A stretch of DNA of 64,000 nucleotides from positions 62,001 through 126,000 of the forward strand of contig CALANS010000117.1 of assembly GCA_937926105.1 (NCBI GenBank). Direction: 5' to 3'. This DNA comes from an uncultured Actinomycetes bacterium. Its GTDB lineage: Bacteria; Actinomycetota; Actinomycetes; Mycobacteriales; Nakamurellaceae. The translations under genes and the position numbers were made by a program. The notes under the pieces are model-generated. The model worked only from the letters and a program-made list of their open reading frames with translations. It searched no databases and was not told the origin of the DNA. Of this stretch, positions 10,639-21,985 are shown piece by piece. The stretch's first letter is position 1. Every line of letters begins with the position of its first letter.

Positions 10639-11856
10639 TCAGTTGCCGGAGATGGCGAGTTCGCGCTCGATGGTCTCAGTGATCCGATCGACCACCGCGG
10701 GGACGCCGATCTTGTGCAGTACCTCGCCGAAGAAGCCGCGCACCACCAGGCGCTTGGCCATCTCCGGGGTGATACCGCGGGACTGCAGGTAGAACAGGTG
10801 CTCGTCGTCGAGCCGGCCGGTGGCGCTGGCATGCCCGGCGCCGACGATTTCGCCGGTCTCGATCTCCAGGTTGGGCACCGAGTCGGCCCGGCAACCATCG
10901 GTCAGCAGCAGGTTTCGGTTCATCTCGTAGGTGTCGGTGCCCTCGGCGCTCTGCTGGATCAGCACGTCCCCGATCCATACGGTGCGGGCGGCACGGCCCT
11001 GCAGGGCTCCCTTGTACAGCACCCGGGAGCGGCAGTGCGGTGCGTCGTGGTCGACGAAGATGCGATGTTCCAGGTGCTGCCCGGCGTCGGCGAAATACAG
11101 CCCGAGCATCTCGACATCGCCGCCGGGGCCTCGATAGTCGACATCGACCGAGGTGCGCACCACGTTGCCACCGAAGGTCAGCGCGGTGTGCCTGACGGTC
11201 GCGTCGCGACCGACCGCGAGGTGGTGGTGCGCCAGCTGTACGGAATCGGCCGCCCAGTCGGCGACCGTGACGAGCTTCAGCCGCGCACCATCGGCGACGG
11301 CGACCTCGACCAGGTGCGCGACGGTGGCCGACCCCTGGTGGCCCAGCACCACGGTGGCATCCGCCTGCTCGCCGATTCGGATCAGGATGTGCCCGGCCTC
11401 CGGCACGCTCGCGTCGGTTCCGTCGATCGTCACCACCACCGGCTCGTTGACCGCCAGCCCGGCGGGCACCTCGACCAGCAGACCGTCCGAAACCTCAGCC
11501 ATGATCCGCGCGGTGAACCTGTCGGCGGGCAGGTATCCGGACGCTCCCTTGAGTGACCCGGCCTCCTCACCGGTGGTTCCGCGCACCGTCACGCCGTCCG
11601 GCGCGTCCCAGCGGCAAGTCAGCGAGCCACCGCCGGCGAACGGCGCATCCGCATGCAACTCGCGGAGCCGGCGCAGCGGGGTGAACCGCCACGGTTCGTC
11701 CTTGCTGGTCGGGACCGCATGGTCGGCGACGGCGGTCGAGCCGACCGGGTGCAGGTGCGACTCGGCGCCGGAGGCGCGCACCGTACGGCCGCCGACATGC
11801 GAGTGCTCGGCGAGCCCGTTCGGCGCGACGTCTTGGGTGGTCTGCATTGTCGTCAT
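10639..11856 (-). CDS. sufD: SufD scaffold protein
   Basis: A 405-residue right-handed beta-helix protein that pairs with SufB and SufC in the Fe-S scaffold. Family features are DEPWRFTPLRRL near residue 55, the long beta-helix core, the C-terminal run ETGEIVGAGHASATGRLDDE, and FYLQSRGITPEMAKRLVVRG near residue 350. It lies 81 bp downstream of sufB in the operon. Two ATGs three codons apart are possible starts; the first is used. Confidence 0.93.
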   Translation of the reverse strand: MTTMQTTQDVAPNGLAEHSHVGGRTVRASGAESHLHPVGSTAVADHAVPTSKDEPWRFTPLRRLRELHADAPFAGGGSLTCRWDAPDGVTVRGTTGEEAGSLKGASGYLPADRFTARIMAEVSDGLLVEVPAGLAVNEPVVVTIDGTDASVPEAGHILIRIGEQADATVVLGHQGSATVAHLVEVAVADGARLKLVTVADWAADSVQLAHHHLAVGRDATVRHTALTFGGNVVRTSVDVDYRGPGGDVEMLGLYFADAGQHLEHRIFVDHDAPHCRSRVLYKGALQGRAARTVWIGDVLIQQSAEGTDTYEMNRNLLLTDGCRADSVPNLEIETGEIVGAGHASATGRLDDEHLFYLQSRGITPEMAKRLVVRGFFGEVLHKIGVPAVVDRITETIERELAISGN

Positions 11857-11937
11857 GTGGTCCGGGCACGACGGCCCGTGAGCCCTTCTGTGAGTGGGGA
11901 GCTGCTGGAAGCGATGGTGACGGCGCCGACGCGGCGA

Positions 11938-13416
11938 CTATCCGACGGCCCCTTCCATCTGCAGCTCGATCAGCCGGTTGAGCTCCAACGCGTACTCCAT
12001 CGGCAACTCCTTGGCGATCGGCTCGATGAAGCCGCGCACGATCATCGCCATCGCCTCGTCCTCGGTCAGCCCGCGGCTCATCAGATAGAAGAGCTGATCG
12101 TCGCTGATCTTGGACACGGTGGCCTCGTGGCCCATCGTCACGTCATCCTCGCGGATGTCGTTGTACGGGTAGGTGTCGCTGCGCGAGATGGTGTCCACCA
12201 GCAGCGCGTCGCACTTGACGGTGGCCGCCGAATGGTGCGCGCCGGGGTTGACCTGCACCAGCCCGCGGTAGGAACTGCGACCTCCGCCGCGCGAGACCGA
12301 CTTGGAGATCATCGTCGAGGAGGTGTGCGGCGCCAGGTGCAGCATCTTGCCGCCGGTGTCCTGGTGCTGACCGGGGCCGGCGAAGGCCGCCGAGAGCACC
12401 GAACCGGTGGCGTGCTCACCCATCATCCACACGGCCGGGTACTTCATGGTGACCTTGGAGCCGATGTTGCCGTCGACCCACTCCATCATCGCGCCCTCGT
12501 CGGCCTTGGCCCGCTGGGTCGTCAGGTTGTAGACGTTGTTCGACCAGTTCTGGATGGTGGTGTACCGGCAGCGGGCGCCCTTGCGCACCACGATCTCGAC
12601 CACCGCGGCATGCAGCGAGTCGGTGGAGTACACCGGCGCGGTGCACCCCTCCACGTAGTGCACGTAGGCGTCCTCGTCGACCACGATCAGGGTCCGCTCG
12701 AACTGGCCCATGTTCTCGGTGTTGATGCGGAAGTACGCCTGCAGCGGGATCTTCACATGCACCCCCGGCGGGACGTACACGAACGAGCCACCGGACCACA
12801 CCGCGGTGTTCAACGCGGAGAACTTGTTGTCCCCGGCCGGCACCACCGACGCGAAGTACTTTTCCACGATCTCGGGGTACTCGCGCAACCCGGAGTCCAT
12901 GTCCAGGAACACCACGCCCTGCTCCTGCAGGTCCTCCCGGATGGAGTTGTAGACGACTTCGGACTCGTACTGCGCCGAGACGCCGGCGATCATCATCTGC
13001 TTTTCCGCCTCGGGAATGCCGATGCGGTCGTAGGTCATCTTGATCTCCTCGGGCAGGTCGTCCCAGGAGGTGGCCTTGCGCTCGGTCGAGCGCACGAAGT
13101 ACTTGATGTTGTCGAACTCGATGCCGGACAGGTCCGAGCCCCAGTTCGGCAACGGCTTGCGGTCGAACAGATCCAGCGCCTTCAGCCGAAGCTTCAGCAT
13201 CCAGTCCGGCTCGTCCTTCATGGCGGAGATGTCGCGGACGACGTCCTCGTTCAGGCCCCGCCGGGCGGACAGGCCCGCCACGTCCGAGTCCGCCCAGCCG
13301 AACGCGTACTGGCCCATCGAGTCGATGGTGCGCACCTGGGCGAGCTTGGCCTCAGAGAGAGTCTCAGTGAGGGTGTCCGTTCCGATCTCCGGCGCCTTCT
13401 CGGGGGCAGTGGTCAT
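11938..13416 (-). CDS. sufB: SufB Fe-S scaffold protein
   Basis: A 492-residue SufB with the full conserved core: [59 protein letters not shown] with the conserved cluster-region Cys, and a C-terminus [18 protein letters not shown]. No intein is present, unlike SufB of M. tuberculosis. The ATG at 13416 overlaps the sufR stop (ATGA) and is preceded by AAGGA. The frame continues open upstream inside sufR, but nothing conserved lies there. Confidence 0.95.
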   Translation of the reverse strand: MTTAPEKAPEIGTDTLTETLSEAKLAQVRTIDSMGQYAFGWADSDVAGLSARRGLNEDVVRDISAMKDEPDWMLKLRLKALDLFDRKPLPNWGSDLSGIEFDNIKYFVRSTERKATSWDDLPEEIKMTYDRIGIPEAEKQMMIAGVSAQYESEVVYNSIREDLQEQGVVFLDMDSGLREYPEIVEKYFASVVPAGDNKFSALNTAVWSGGSFVYVPPGVHVKIPLQAYFRINTENMGQFERTLIVVDEDAYVHYVEGCTAPVYSTDSLHAAVVEIVVRKGARCRYTTIQNWSNNVYNLTTQRAKADEGAMMEWVDGNIGSKVTMKYPAVWMMGEHATGSVLSAAFAGPGQHQDTGGKMLHLAPHTSSTMISKSVSRGGGRSSYRGLVQVNPGAHHSAATVKCDALLVDTISRSDTYPYNDIREDDVTMGHEATVSKISDDQLFYLMSRGLTEDEAMAMIVRGFIEPIAKELPMEYALELNRLIELQMEGAVG

Positions 13417-14162
13417 CGAGATGTCCTTCCCAATTGTTGCGTCACTCCGCCGGGCGCCGCTGTCCGGCTGCCCGACGGTGGTCCACCCGCGACCGAGCGG
13501 CCCGACAGAGCCGGACTCGGCGGTGCCGCGGGAATGAAGGTGGTGCAAAACGAGTCGCCACGAGCGATCGTCGCCAGCCGTTGAGCATAGGTGCCCAGGG
13601 CGGCGGTGAAGACCGCGAGTTCCTCCTCGCACAGCTGCGGGTATTGCGCCGCCACGTGCGCCACCGGGCAGTGGTGCTGGCACAGCTGCTCCCCGACGCC
13701 GATGCGATCCACGTTGGCGGCGTAGCCGGATCCGGTCAGCGCATCGGCCAGGATCCGGGCCCGATCCGCGACCGAGTCGGCCGCGTCCAGCTCGCGACGG
13801 ACCCCGCCCACGATCCGCTCGGCCCGGCGGCGCGCGAAATCCGATACGGCCTCCGGCCCGGCGTGCTCGGCGAGGTAGGCCAGCGCCTCGGCGGCCAGGT
13901 CGTCGTAGGCATGCGGCAGCCGGGCCCGGCCGACCTCCGTGAGCAGGTAGACCCGCGCCGGCCGGCCCCGGCCGCGCCGGCCGATCACCGCCTCCTCCCG
14001 GGAGGTGACGGCGCCCTCGGCGGTCAACGCGTCCAGGTGGCGGCGCACCGCGGTGCCGGATAGGCCCAGGGCACCCGCCAGGCGGCCCGCGGAGGATGGG
14101 CCGTCGGCCAGCAGTCGGCGGATCACGTCGGTGCGGGTGCGGCGCTCGCTGGCCGCCTCCAT
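13413..14162 (-). CDS. sufR: SufR-type Fe-S sensing repressor
   Basis: A 249-residue regulator. The N-terminal winged HTH ([20 protein letters not shown] to [16 protein letters not shown]) is followed by a C-terminal region with [18 protein letters not shown]. Those three Cys are the expected [4Fe-4S] ligands. It should repress the suf operon when cluster-loaded, and it is the first gene of that operon. Start is uncertain. ATG 14162 places the HTH near the N-terminus. A GTG at 14306 is in frame and lies 7 bp after a TAACAT -10-like box, so a leaderless, longer protein is possible. The Pro/Gly/Thr-rich C-terminal 30 residues are not conserved. Confidence 0.88.
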   Translation of the reverse strand: MEAASERRTRTDVIRRLLADGPSSAGRLAGALGLSGTAVRRHLDALTAEGAVTSREEAVIGRRGRGRPARVYLLTEVGRARLPHAYDDLAAEALAYLAEHAGPEAVSDFARRRAERIVGGVRRELDAADSVADRARILADALTGSGYAANVDRIGVGEQLCQHHCPVAHVAAQYPQLCEEELAVFTAALGTYAQRLATIARGDSFCTTFIPAAPPSPALSGRSVAGGPPSGSRTAAPGGVTQQLGRTSR

Positions 14163-14305
14163 GACGGCCGGACCGCCCTCCGCGCCGGTCTCCGGCAGGC
14201 CATGCGCAGACGGCCCTGAGCCGGTCTGCCGTGCCTGCGGCGAGCGCACCCACTCGCCCACCGGCACCGGCCGAGTGGGCGACGTCGAGCGCGCCTGCGT
14301 TTTCA

Positions 14306-14319
14306 CAACATAGATGTTA
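14306..14319 (-). promoter_or_regulatory. Candidate SufR operator with suf promoter
   Basis: CAAC-N6-GTTA on the + strand (CAAC 14306-14309, GTTA 14316-14319). It contains the inverted repeat AACAT-AG-ATGTT and differs in one base from the CAAC-N6-GTTG site described for cyanobacterial SufR. On the minus strand it overlaps a TAACAT -10-like box and a possible leaderless GTG start of sufR. That is a natural position for autorepression. Confidence 0.55.
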
Positions 14320-14420
14320 CCTAATTGGCGTTCCGGATCCAGCGCCCCCGCCAGGGTGGCAAGGATCACTGAGTGCGCCCGGCGGATTGCCGGCGGCGGT
14401 CAGTTCCTATCCTGGCGAGC

Positions 14421-15362
14421 GTGACAGTGTCCCGGCACGGCACCACCGCGGCGCCCGATGCGCTCACGGTCGACTCGCTGGTCCGCTGCTTCGGTGCCGT
14501 GCGAGCGGTGGACGGTCTGTCGTTCACGGTGCCGACCGGCTCGTTGTTTGCGCTGCTGGGGCCGAACGGGGCCGGCAAGACCACCACGGTAGGAGTCTGC
14601 GAGGGCCTGATCCGGGCCGACTCCGGCACGGTGCGAGTGCTCGGCCGGGACCCGTGGCGCGAGCAGTCGGTGCTGCGCCCGAGGGTCGGGGTGATGCTGC
14701 AGGCGGGCGGTGCGCACGGCGCGGCCCGGGCGGGTGAGGCGCTGCGGCTGGTCGCCCGGTGCGCCGCGCACCCGCACGACCCGGGCGAGTTGCTGGAGCT
14801 GGTGGGGCTCTCCGCCGCGGCGCGCATCCCGGTGCGGCGGCTGTCCGGCGGCCAGGCGCAGCGCCTGGGACTGGCGATGGCCCTGGTAGGTCGGCCGGAG
14901 CTGCTGTTCCTGGACGAACCGACCGCCGGGATGGATCCGCAGGCCCGGCATCTGGTGTGGGACCTGCTGCGGGCCGCGCGGGCGGACGGGGTGACCATCG
15001 TGCTGACCACGCATCTGATGGACGAGGCGGAGTTGCTGGCCGACCGGGTGCTGATCGTCGACGGCGGGCGGGCGGTGGCGGAGGGAACCCCGGCCGAGCT
15101 GACCGGATCGGCGATCCGGGTGGGATTCGTCACCGCACCCGGGCTGGACCTCGCGCCGCTGCGCGCCGCGCTGCCCGGCACCGTCGTGACCGAAACCGCG
15201 CCGGGTCGCTACCTGGTCAGCGGCGACGTGCCGCCCACGGTCGCCACGACGGTGACGACATTCTGCACCGACGCCGGTGCGCCGCCGCAGAGCCTGCAGG
15301 TCGGGCCCCGCTCGCTGGACGAGGTCTTCCTGGAACTCACCGGTCGCGAGGTGCGCTCATGA
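14421..15362 (+). CDS. ABC transporter ATP-binding protein
   Basis: A 313-residue ATPase of the drug/lipid exporter (CcmA/DrrA-like) type. It has Walker A GPNGAGKTT (about 52-60), signature RLSGGQAQRLGLA, Walker B LLFLDEPTAGMD and switch His LTTHLMDEAE. The C-terminal 80 residues carry the extra domain common to such exporters. It overlaps its permease by 4 bp (ATGA). By position it matches mycobacterial Rv1458c, upstream of ctaA. Its substrate is unknown; proximity to heme A synthesis suggests a role in oxidase assembly, which is inference only. Confidence 0.88.
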   Translation: MTVSRHGTTAAPDALTVDSLVRCFGAVRAVDGLSFTVPTGSLFALLGPNGAGKTTTVGVCEGLIRADSGTVRVLGRDPWREQSVLRPRVGVMLQAGGAHGAARAGEALRLVARCAAHPHDPGELLELVGLSAAARIPVRRLSGGQAQRLGLAMALVGRPELLFLDEPTAGMDPQARHLVWDLLRAARADGVTIVLTTHLMDEAELLADRVLIVDGGRAVAEGTPAELTGSAIRVGFVTAPGLDLAPLRAALPGTVVTETAPGRYLVSGDVPPTVATTVTTFCTDAGAPPQSLQVGPRSLDEVFLELTGREVRS

Positions 15363-16234
15363 GTGACGCAGGAGCGGGCGAACCTGCCATGTTCGCGGAC
15401 CTCAGACACGGTTCTGGACGCGAAAACGATGAAACCCGCGCCTTAGATCCGCGAACATCGGTGACGTTCCCGCCGGGGCTGTTCGCGCCCCGGCCGGGCC
15501 GGGCCGCGGCCGGCACCATGACGCTGGCCGCGGCCGCTCAGGAACTGCGCATCACGCTGCGCAACGGCGAGCAACTCCTGCTCGCGCTGGTCATCCCGTT
15601 GGCCGCCCTGATCGGGATGAGCCTGGTGGCGGTGGGCGACCTTCCGGACCCTCGGGTGAACACCATCACCCCCGGGGTGCTCGCACTGGCAGTGATGTCG
15701 GCGGCTTTCACCTCACAGGCCATCACCACCGGGTTCGACCGGCGCTACGGCGTGCTGCAACGCCTGGCGGCGACCGGGTTCCCGCGGTGGCTGCTGCTGG
15801 CCGCCAAGTGCGCCGCAACCGCGGCGGTGGTGGCCGGCCAGTTCGCGGCACTGTGCCTGGTCAGCTGGCTCGCGCTGGACTGGCACCCGCGCGGCTCCGC
15901 GGCCTGGGTGGTGCTGCTGGCGCTGCTCGGGGTGGCGGCCTTCGTCGGGCTGGCGCTGCTGCTCGGCGGGACGCTGCGCGCCGAGGCGGTGCTCGGGCTG
16001 GCGAACCTGGTGTGGCTGCTGCTGGTGGCCATCGGGGGCGTGCTCATCCCGCTGACCCAGGGCCCCGGCTGGCTGCGGGTGGTGGGCGAGCTCACCCCGG
16101 CCGGGGCGCTGTCCACCGGGTTGCGCGACGTCCTGACGGACGGCCAGGCCCCCGGGCTGGGCTGCCTTGTGGCGCTGGTGGTCTGGACGCTGGCCGGCTG
16201 GGCGGCGACCGTACGCTGGTTCCGATGGCAGTGA
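15359..16234 (+). CDS. ABC-2 type transporter permease
   Basis: A 291-residue membrane protein with six hydrophobic segments from about residue 70 on (LLLALVIPLAALIGMSLVAV, VLALAVMSAAFTSQAI, and four more). It also carries the ABC-2 pattern around GFDRRYGVLQRLAATGFPRW. It should form the membrane half of an exporter with the preceding ATPase. The N-terminal 50 residues are hydrophilic, poorly conserved and encoded partly by an inverted repeat (15389-15458). ATG 15359 has GAGG 7 bp upstream and overlaps the ATPase stop. A shorter start at ATG 15518 lacks a good ribosome site. Confidence 0.85.
   Translation: MSDAGAGEPAMFADLRHGSGRENDETRALDPRTSVTFPPGLFAPRPGRAAAGTMTLAAAAQELRITLRNGEQLLLALVIPLAALIGMSLVAVGDLPDPRVNTITPGVLALAVMSAAFTSQAITTGFDRRYGVLQRLAATGFPRWLLLAAKCAATAAVVAGQFAALCLVSWLALDWHPRGSAAWVVLLALLGVAAFVGLALLLGGTLRAEAVLGLANLVWLLLVAIGGVLIPLTQGPGWLRVVGELTPAGALSTGLRDVLTDGQAPGLGCLVALVVWTLAGWAATVRWFRWQ
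15389..15458. repeat. Inverted repeat inside the permease 5' coding region
   Basis: Perfect 11-bp arms ATGTTCGCGGA (15389-15399) and TCCGCGAACAT (15448-15458) are 48 bp apart. The stretch codes for a charged, non-conserved N-terminal extension of the ABC permease. It may be a short palindromic element inserted in frame, or a mRNA hairpin between ATPase and permease cistrons if the true start is ATG 15518. Confidence 0.6.
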
Positions 16235-17313
16235 CGACTCCCCCGGCCTCCGCCCCGACCCGACCGGGCTCGCGGCGCGGTGCCTCGTCCACGGCACCCG
16301 GCCGGCGGCCGGGCGCCGCGATCGGTGGCCGGTCGAGTCGGGTGTGGCGCGCCAGCACCGGGTGGCTGCGCCGGATGGCATCGGTGATCACGCGCTGGCG
16401 ACCACCGATCCGCCTGGTCCGCGCGTTCGCCTGGTCCGCGGTGATCACCAACGGGCTGATCGCGGTGACCGGGGCGACCGTTCGGGTGACCGGCTCCGGT
16501 CTGGGCTGCGCCACCTGGCCGCAGTGCCAGCCCGGTTCGCTGGTGCCGGAATACCGCACCGGGCTGGCCGCCATCCACCAGGCCATCGAATTCGGCAACC
16601 GGACCATCACGGGTCTGGTCCTGGTGGCGTCCCTGGGCACCTTCGTGCTGATCGCGCTGCTGCGGCCGGTGCGCCGCCAGCTGCTGTTGTTGGCGGGGAT
16701 CGGCCCGCTGGGCGTGTTGTTCCAGGCCGTGTGGGGCGGCATCGTGGTCTACACCGGGCTCAAGTGGTGGACCGTGGCGCCGCACCTGCTGGTGTCGCTG
16801 GTGTTGCTGTTCGCCGCGGTGGCGGTGCTGGTGCGGCTGGGTGAGAGCGACGGCCCGGTCCGGCTGGCCGTGCCTCGCCCGCTGGCCGTGCTGTGCTGGG
16901 CGACGGTGGTCGAGCTGACGCTGCTGTGCGTGGCCGGGACGCTCGTCACCGCTGCCGGACCACACGCCGGCGACGTCAAGACGCCCCGGCTGGGCCTGCC
17001 GGTGGTGGACCTGGCACAGCTGCACGCGGACCTGATGTTCCTCTACCTGGGCCTGGTGGCCGCGCTGGGCGTCGGTTTCCTGGCCGTGCGGGCGCCGCGC
17101 CGGCTGCTGGTCCGCACCTGCGTGCTGGTGGCGGTGACGCTCGCTCAGGGTGCGATCGGCCTGGTGCAGTACGCGCTGGGCGTGCCCGAACTGCTGGTGC
17201 TACTGCACGTCCTGGGCGCGGTCTGTCTGGTCGCGGCCGCGGCGTGGGTGGCCATGGCGACGCGCACCCGCACGCCGCAGGACGCCACCTCGCCGGCCGT
17301 CACGTCCGGATGA
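16225..17313 (+). CDS. ctaA: Heme A synthase (COX15/CtaA)
   Basis: A 362-residue membrane protein that oxidises heme O to heme A for aa3-type cytochrome oxidase. Eight hydrophobic segments follow a 60-residue basic, Pro/Ser-rich N-terminus. Candidate heme ligands are His in AIHQAIEFGNRTITG, VAPHLLVSL, QLHADLMFLYLG and LLHVLGAVCLV. The extracellular loop has the paired Cys GLGCATWPQCQPG, typical of class B heme A synthases. The start overlaps the permease by 10 bp; GTG 16231 is an alternative. The last 14 bp overlap the convergent toxin gene. Confidence 0.93.
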   Translation: MAVTTPPASAPTRPGSRRGASSTAPGRRPGAAIGGRSSRVWRASTGWLRRMASVITRWRPPIRLVRAFAWSAVITNGLIAVTGATVRVTGSGLGCATWPQCQPGSLVPEYRTGLAAIHQAIEFGNRTITGLVLVASLGTFVLIALLRPVRRQLLLLAGIGPLGVLFQAVWGGIVVYTGLKWWTVAPHLLVSLVLLFAAVAVLVRLGESDGPVRLAVPRPLAVLCWATVVELTLLCVAGTLVTAAGPHAGDVKTPRLGLPVVDLAQLHADLMFLYLGLVAALGVGFLAVRAPRRLLVRTCVLVAVTLAQGAIGLVQYALGVPELLVLLHVLGAVCLVAAAAWVAMATRTRTPQDATSPAVTSG

Positions 17314-17722
17314 CCAGCGCGACGTCCGGGTGCAGATCGCCCAGACGGCGGTCCAGGGTGGCGAGCCTGGCATGGTGCCGACGAGCCAGCGCGGCCAAGT
17401 AGGCGTCGGTGACGTCCGCGTGGCCCCGAGCCCGAGTCAACATCGCGGTGTCGTAGGGCAAGGAATCCGGCCAGAAATCGTGTCGCGGGCTACTCATGAC
17501 GGAGTCGAGGACTTCCACTGCCTGTCGGCTGGGCGAGCCGGTCCGCACCAGGAATCGGAGCAGGCTTCCCTGCGTGATCGGCGTTGTGGCGAACCTGCCG
17601 GGAATGGAGCGCAGCCAATCGAGGGCTACTCGGTGATGCGTGTGGCCCGCGACACCCATGGCAATCAGGACGTTGCTGTCCAGGAGCGCGATGGCACCGA
17701 TCGAGCCTGCCGGCTCACTCAT
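17300..17722 (-). CDS. VapC-like PIN-domain toxin
   Basis: A 140-residue PIN-domain protein, expected to be an RNase. First acidic residue in LLDSNVLIAMG, then TTPITQGSLLRFL as in the VapC subgroup TIGR00028. The last Asp cluster is in HADVTDAYLAALARRH, followed by ARLATLDRRL. It overlaps its antitoxin by 8 bp, the usual antitoxin-first layout. It lies between ctaA and the ctaB operon, convergent with ctaA, so it looks like an insertion into the heme A block. Confidence 0.85.
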   Translation of the reverse strand: MSEPAGSIGAIALLDSNVLIAMGVAGHTHHRVALDWLRSIPGRFATTPITQGSLLRFLVRTGSPSRQAVEVLDSVMSSPRHDFWPDSLPYDTAMLTRARGHADVTDAYLAALARRHHARLATLDRRLGDLHPDVALVIRT

Positions 17723-17951
17723 CGTCCAGCGCTTGCCTGACCTCTTCCATGGTGATCGGCCGCCCGAAATCAACCGACTTCAGGCCGGTCCGCGGGTCCG
17801 TCACGATCCGCGGGCTGTCGATTCCATCGGGGGGACTGATCGCATCGGTCACGAATTTCGAGATCACCCGGCTGACCGACGTCCGCCGGTCGGCTGCGAT
17901 GTTCTTCACCTGGCGCAGGATATCGTCCGGCAGGTCGACCGTGGTCCTCAT
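17715..17951 (-). CDS. VapB-like ribbon-helix-helix antitoxin
   Basis: A 78-residue protein with an N-terminal RHH DNA-binding domain (MRTTVDLPDDILRQVKNIAA, then RRTSVSRVISKFV). Its acidic C-terminus (ITMEEVRQALDDE) should wrap the toxin. It precedes the PIN toxin with an 8-bp overlap. A near-perfect 31-bp palindrome starts 18 bp upstream of the ATG and is the obvious autoregulatory operator. Confidence 0.85.
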   Translation of the reverse strand: MRTTVDLPDDILRQVKNIAADRRTSVSRVISKFVTDAISPPDGIDSPRIVTDPRTGLKSVDFGRPITMEEVRQALDDE

Positions 17952-17968
17952 GAGTCCAGGGTACCCCG

Positions 17969-17999
17969 CATCTGCATCACTGATGCAGTGATGCAGATG
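17969..17999. promoter_or_regulatory. 31-bp palindrome, probable vapBC operator
   Basis: Perfect 14-bp arms CATCTGCATCACTG and CAGTGATGCAGATG flank a 3-bp centre. It lies between the antitoxin ATG (17951) and the stop of the upstream gene (18007). It contains three TGATGCA/TGCATCA-type half-sites, as expected for RHH dimers. It could also act as a terminator of the ctaB unit, although no T-run follows. Confidence 0.7.
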
Positions 18000-18006
18000 T
18001 GCCGGG

Positions 18007-18336
18007 TCAGTGCGTCCGGTTGCCCATCCGGACTCGGTCCGCCGGCGCCGGAGTGATCCGGGCGGTCAGGTCACGATCCCAGTCCCGGACGTCGATACCC
18101 GCGCGCCGGCACACGCCGCCGGCCGCATCGACCGAGCTCACCAGCGCATCACCGAACTCACCGTCCGACGCGACCACCACGATCCGGGCCCCGACCCGCC
18201 CGAGATGCTCGATCACCGCGACCGCGTCACCGCCGTGCCGCGCGACGAAGTCCCGCAGCCGGCCCACGGCCTCGGCATCCGCGCCGGACAGGCCCGGTTC
18301 GCCCTCGCGCACCCCGTCACTCACCGCGTCGTTCAC
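18007..18336 (-). CDS. Hypothetical protein coupled to ctaB
   Basis: A 109-residue soluble protein I do not recognise. It has an alpha/beta look: [20 protein letters not shown], then [19 protein letters not shown], then an Asp/Arg-rich end ([18 protein letters not shown]). The GTG start overlaps the ctaB stop (GTGA), so it is translated with ctaB. The frame stays open far upstream opposite ctaB, but only this part avoids overlap. No catalytic motif is visible. Confidence 0.55.
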   Translation of the reverse strand: MNDAVSDGVREGEPGLSGADAEAVGRLRDFVARHGGDAVAVIEHLGRVGARIVVVASDGEFGDALVSSVDAAGGVCRRAGIDVRDWDRDLTARITPAPADRVRMGNRTH

Positions 18337-19424
18337 CAGGGCCACCAGCCGACCACGCCGAATCCGAGCGCCGCGTCCACCGCCCAGGCCACCGAGATCA
18401 CCGTCAGGTACAGGTTGGACAGGTGGAACAGCGTCATCGGCCGAGCGGCCTCGCCGCGCAGCACGCGCACGTGCAGCAGGTGCGCCGCGGCCAGGAACAC
18501 CAGCCCGGTCGGGGCGGCGATGGCCGCGTACAGCCAGGACGACGCCGGGATCAGCAGCAACGAGCACGCCACCATCGCCCAGCTGTACAGCACGATCTGC
18601 CGCACCACGACCCGATCGGGGGCCACCACCGGCAGCATCGGTACCCCTGCCGCGGCGTAGTCCTCGCGGTAGCGCATGGCCAGCGCCCAGGTGTGCGGCG
18701 GCGTCCAGAAGAAGATCACCCCGAAGAACACCCACGCCGGCCAGCCGATGCCGCCGGTCACCGCGGACCAGCCGATGATGACCGGCATGCAGCCGGCCAG
18801 GCCGCCCCAGACGATGTTTTGGCTGGTGCGCCGCTTGAGCCAGAGCGTGTAGACGAAGACGTAGAACAGGATCGCCGCCGCCGTCAGCGCCCCGGCCTGC
18901 CAGGTGGTCACCAGCGCCAGGAACGCCACCGACGCAATACCGAGCACGATCGCGAAGATCAGCGCATGGCGGGTGGGCACCGCGTGCCGGGCCAGCGGGC
19001 GGGTCCGGGTGCGGCGCATCACGGCGTCGATGTCCGCGTCCGCCACGCAGTTCAGCGCATTGGCACTGCCCGCGGCCAGAGTCCCGCCAACCAGGGTGGC
19101 CAGCAGCACGCCGACCCCCGGCACCTCGCGCTGCGCGGCGAACATGGCCGGGATCGTGGTAATCAACAGCAGCTCGATGATGCGCGGCTTGGTCAGGGCG
19201 AGATAGGCGCCGAATCGGTCTCGCAGGGTCGGCGGCCCCGGCGTCCGCTCGCGGCGAACCGGCGCACCACCGACCGGATCCGCATCGCCCGGTCGGGGTG
19301 CCGGGCGCACGGCAGGACCGGCAGTACCAGGACCGGCAGCAGCAGGACCGGAGGGCGCGGCGACAGACACGGCGCGAATGGTCCGCGCCGACGCGGCGGG
19401 ACCGCCCGGCGATGTCACGCTCAC
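18333..19424 (-). CDS. ctaB: Protoheme IX farnesyltransferase (heme O synthase)
   Basis: A 363-residue UbiA-family prenyltransferase that adds a farnesyl group to heme B, the step before CtaA. The allylic diphosphate motif is in [18 protein letters not shown], with [12 protein letters not shown] and [13 protein letters not shown] as the second Asp region and further family features. About nine hydrophobic segments are present. GTG 19424 is chosen because AGGAG lies 10 bp upstream; the 70-residue Ala/Pro-rich N-terminus is unusual but common in actinobacteria. It diverges from tkt. Confidence 0.92.
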   Translation of the reverse strand: MSVTSPGGPAASARTIRAVSVAAPSGPAAAGPGTAGPAVRPAPRPGDADPVGGAPVRRERTPGPPTLRDRFGAYLALTKPRIIELLLITTIPAMFAAQREVPGVGVLLATLVGGTLAAGSANALNCVADADIDAVMRRTRTRPLARHAVPTRHALIFAIVLGIASVAFLALVTTWQAGALTAAAILFYVFVYTLWLKRRTSQNIVWGGLAGCMPVIIGWSAVTGGIGWPAWVFFGVIFFWTPPHTWALAMRYREDYAAAGVPMLPVVAPDRVVVRQIVLYSWAMVACSLLLIPASSWLYAAIAAPTGLVFLAAAHLLHVRVLRGEAARPMTLFHLSNLYLTVISVAWAVDAALGFGVVGWWPW

Positions 19425-19736
19425 GTCCGTGTTGCTCCTGCCGATGATGGGTACGACTTCGGGCGGAAGGGTGGCCCGGTGCTCCCATCCTATGGGGACC
19501 GGACCCGGCACCGCCCGACCGACCCGGGGCGGTCAGAATGATCACCCACCGGGCGTCCCAGATCGGCCCGGCATCCGCGGGCTAGGCTCACGATGCGGCT
19601 CGCACCACACGGTGTCGGGACCCGCTGGCTGGGCACGCCGTGAGCGCCGCCACACGGCAATCACGGCGGCGGCAGCAAGCACGGTGCGCACCGTGCCGGA
19701 CGACCGGATCCAGACGAGTAGAAGGAGGTCGCCGAC
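19425..19736. promoter_or_regulatory. ctaB-tkt divergent intergenic region with 18-bp perfect palindrome
   Basis: These 312 bp hold no gene I can support. An 18-bp perfect palindrome, GCACGGTGCGCACCGTGC, lies at 19679-19696, 40 bp before the tkt start. The tkt ribosome site is AAGGAGG at about 19721-19727. Promoters for both directions must lie here, but I see no convincing -10/-35 pair. Confidence 0.55.
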
Positions 19737-21923
<2,187 letters not shown>

Positions 21924-21985
21924 ACCGAGGGGTGACGGCGCACCGGCATCCGCAATGACAGGTGACAGGCAAGGAGCTGATGATC

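Noticed and set aside
11938..13416. Possible SufB intein as in M. tuberculosis
   Set aside because: The protein is 492 residues and collinear with intein-free SufB.
18345..19545. Minus-strand frame extending the small ctaB-linked protein upstream across ctaB
   Set aside because: It overlaps ctaB fully in another frame; only the part from GTG 18336 is free of overlap.
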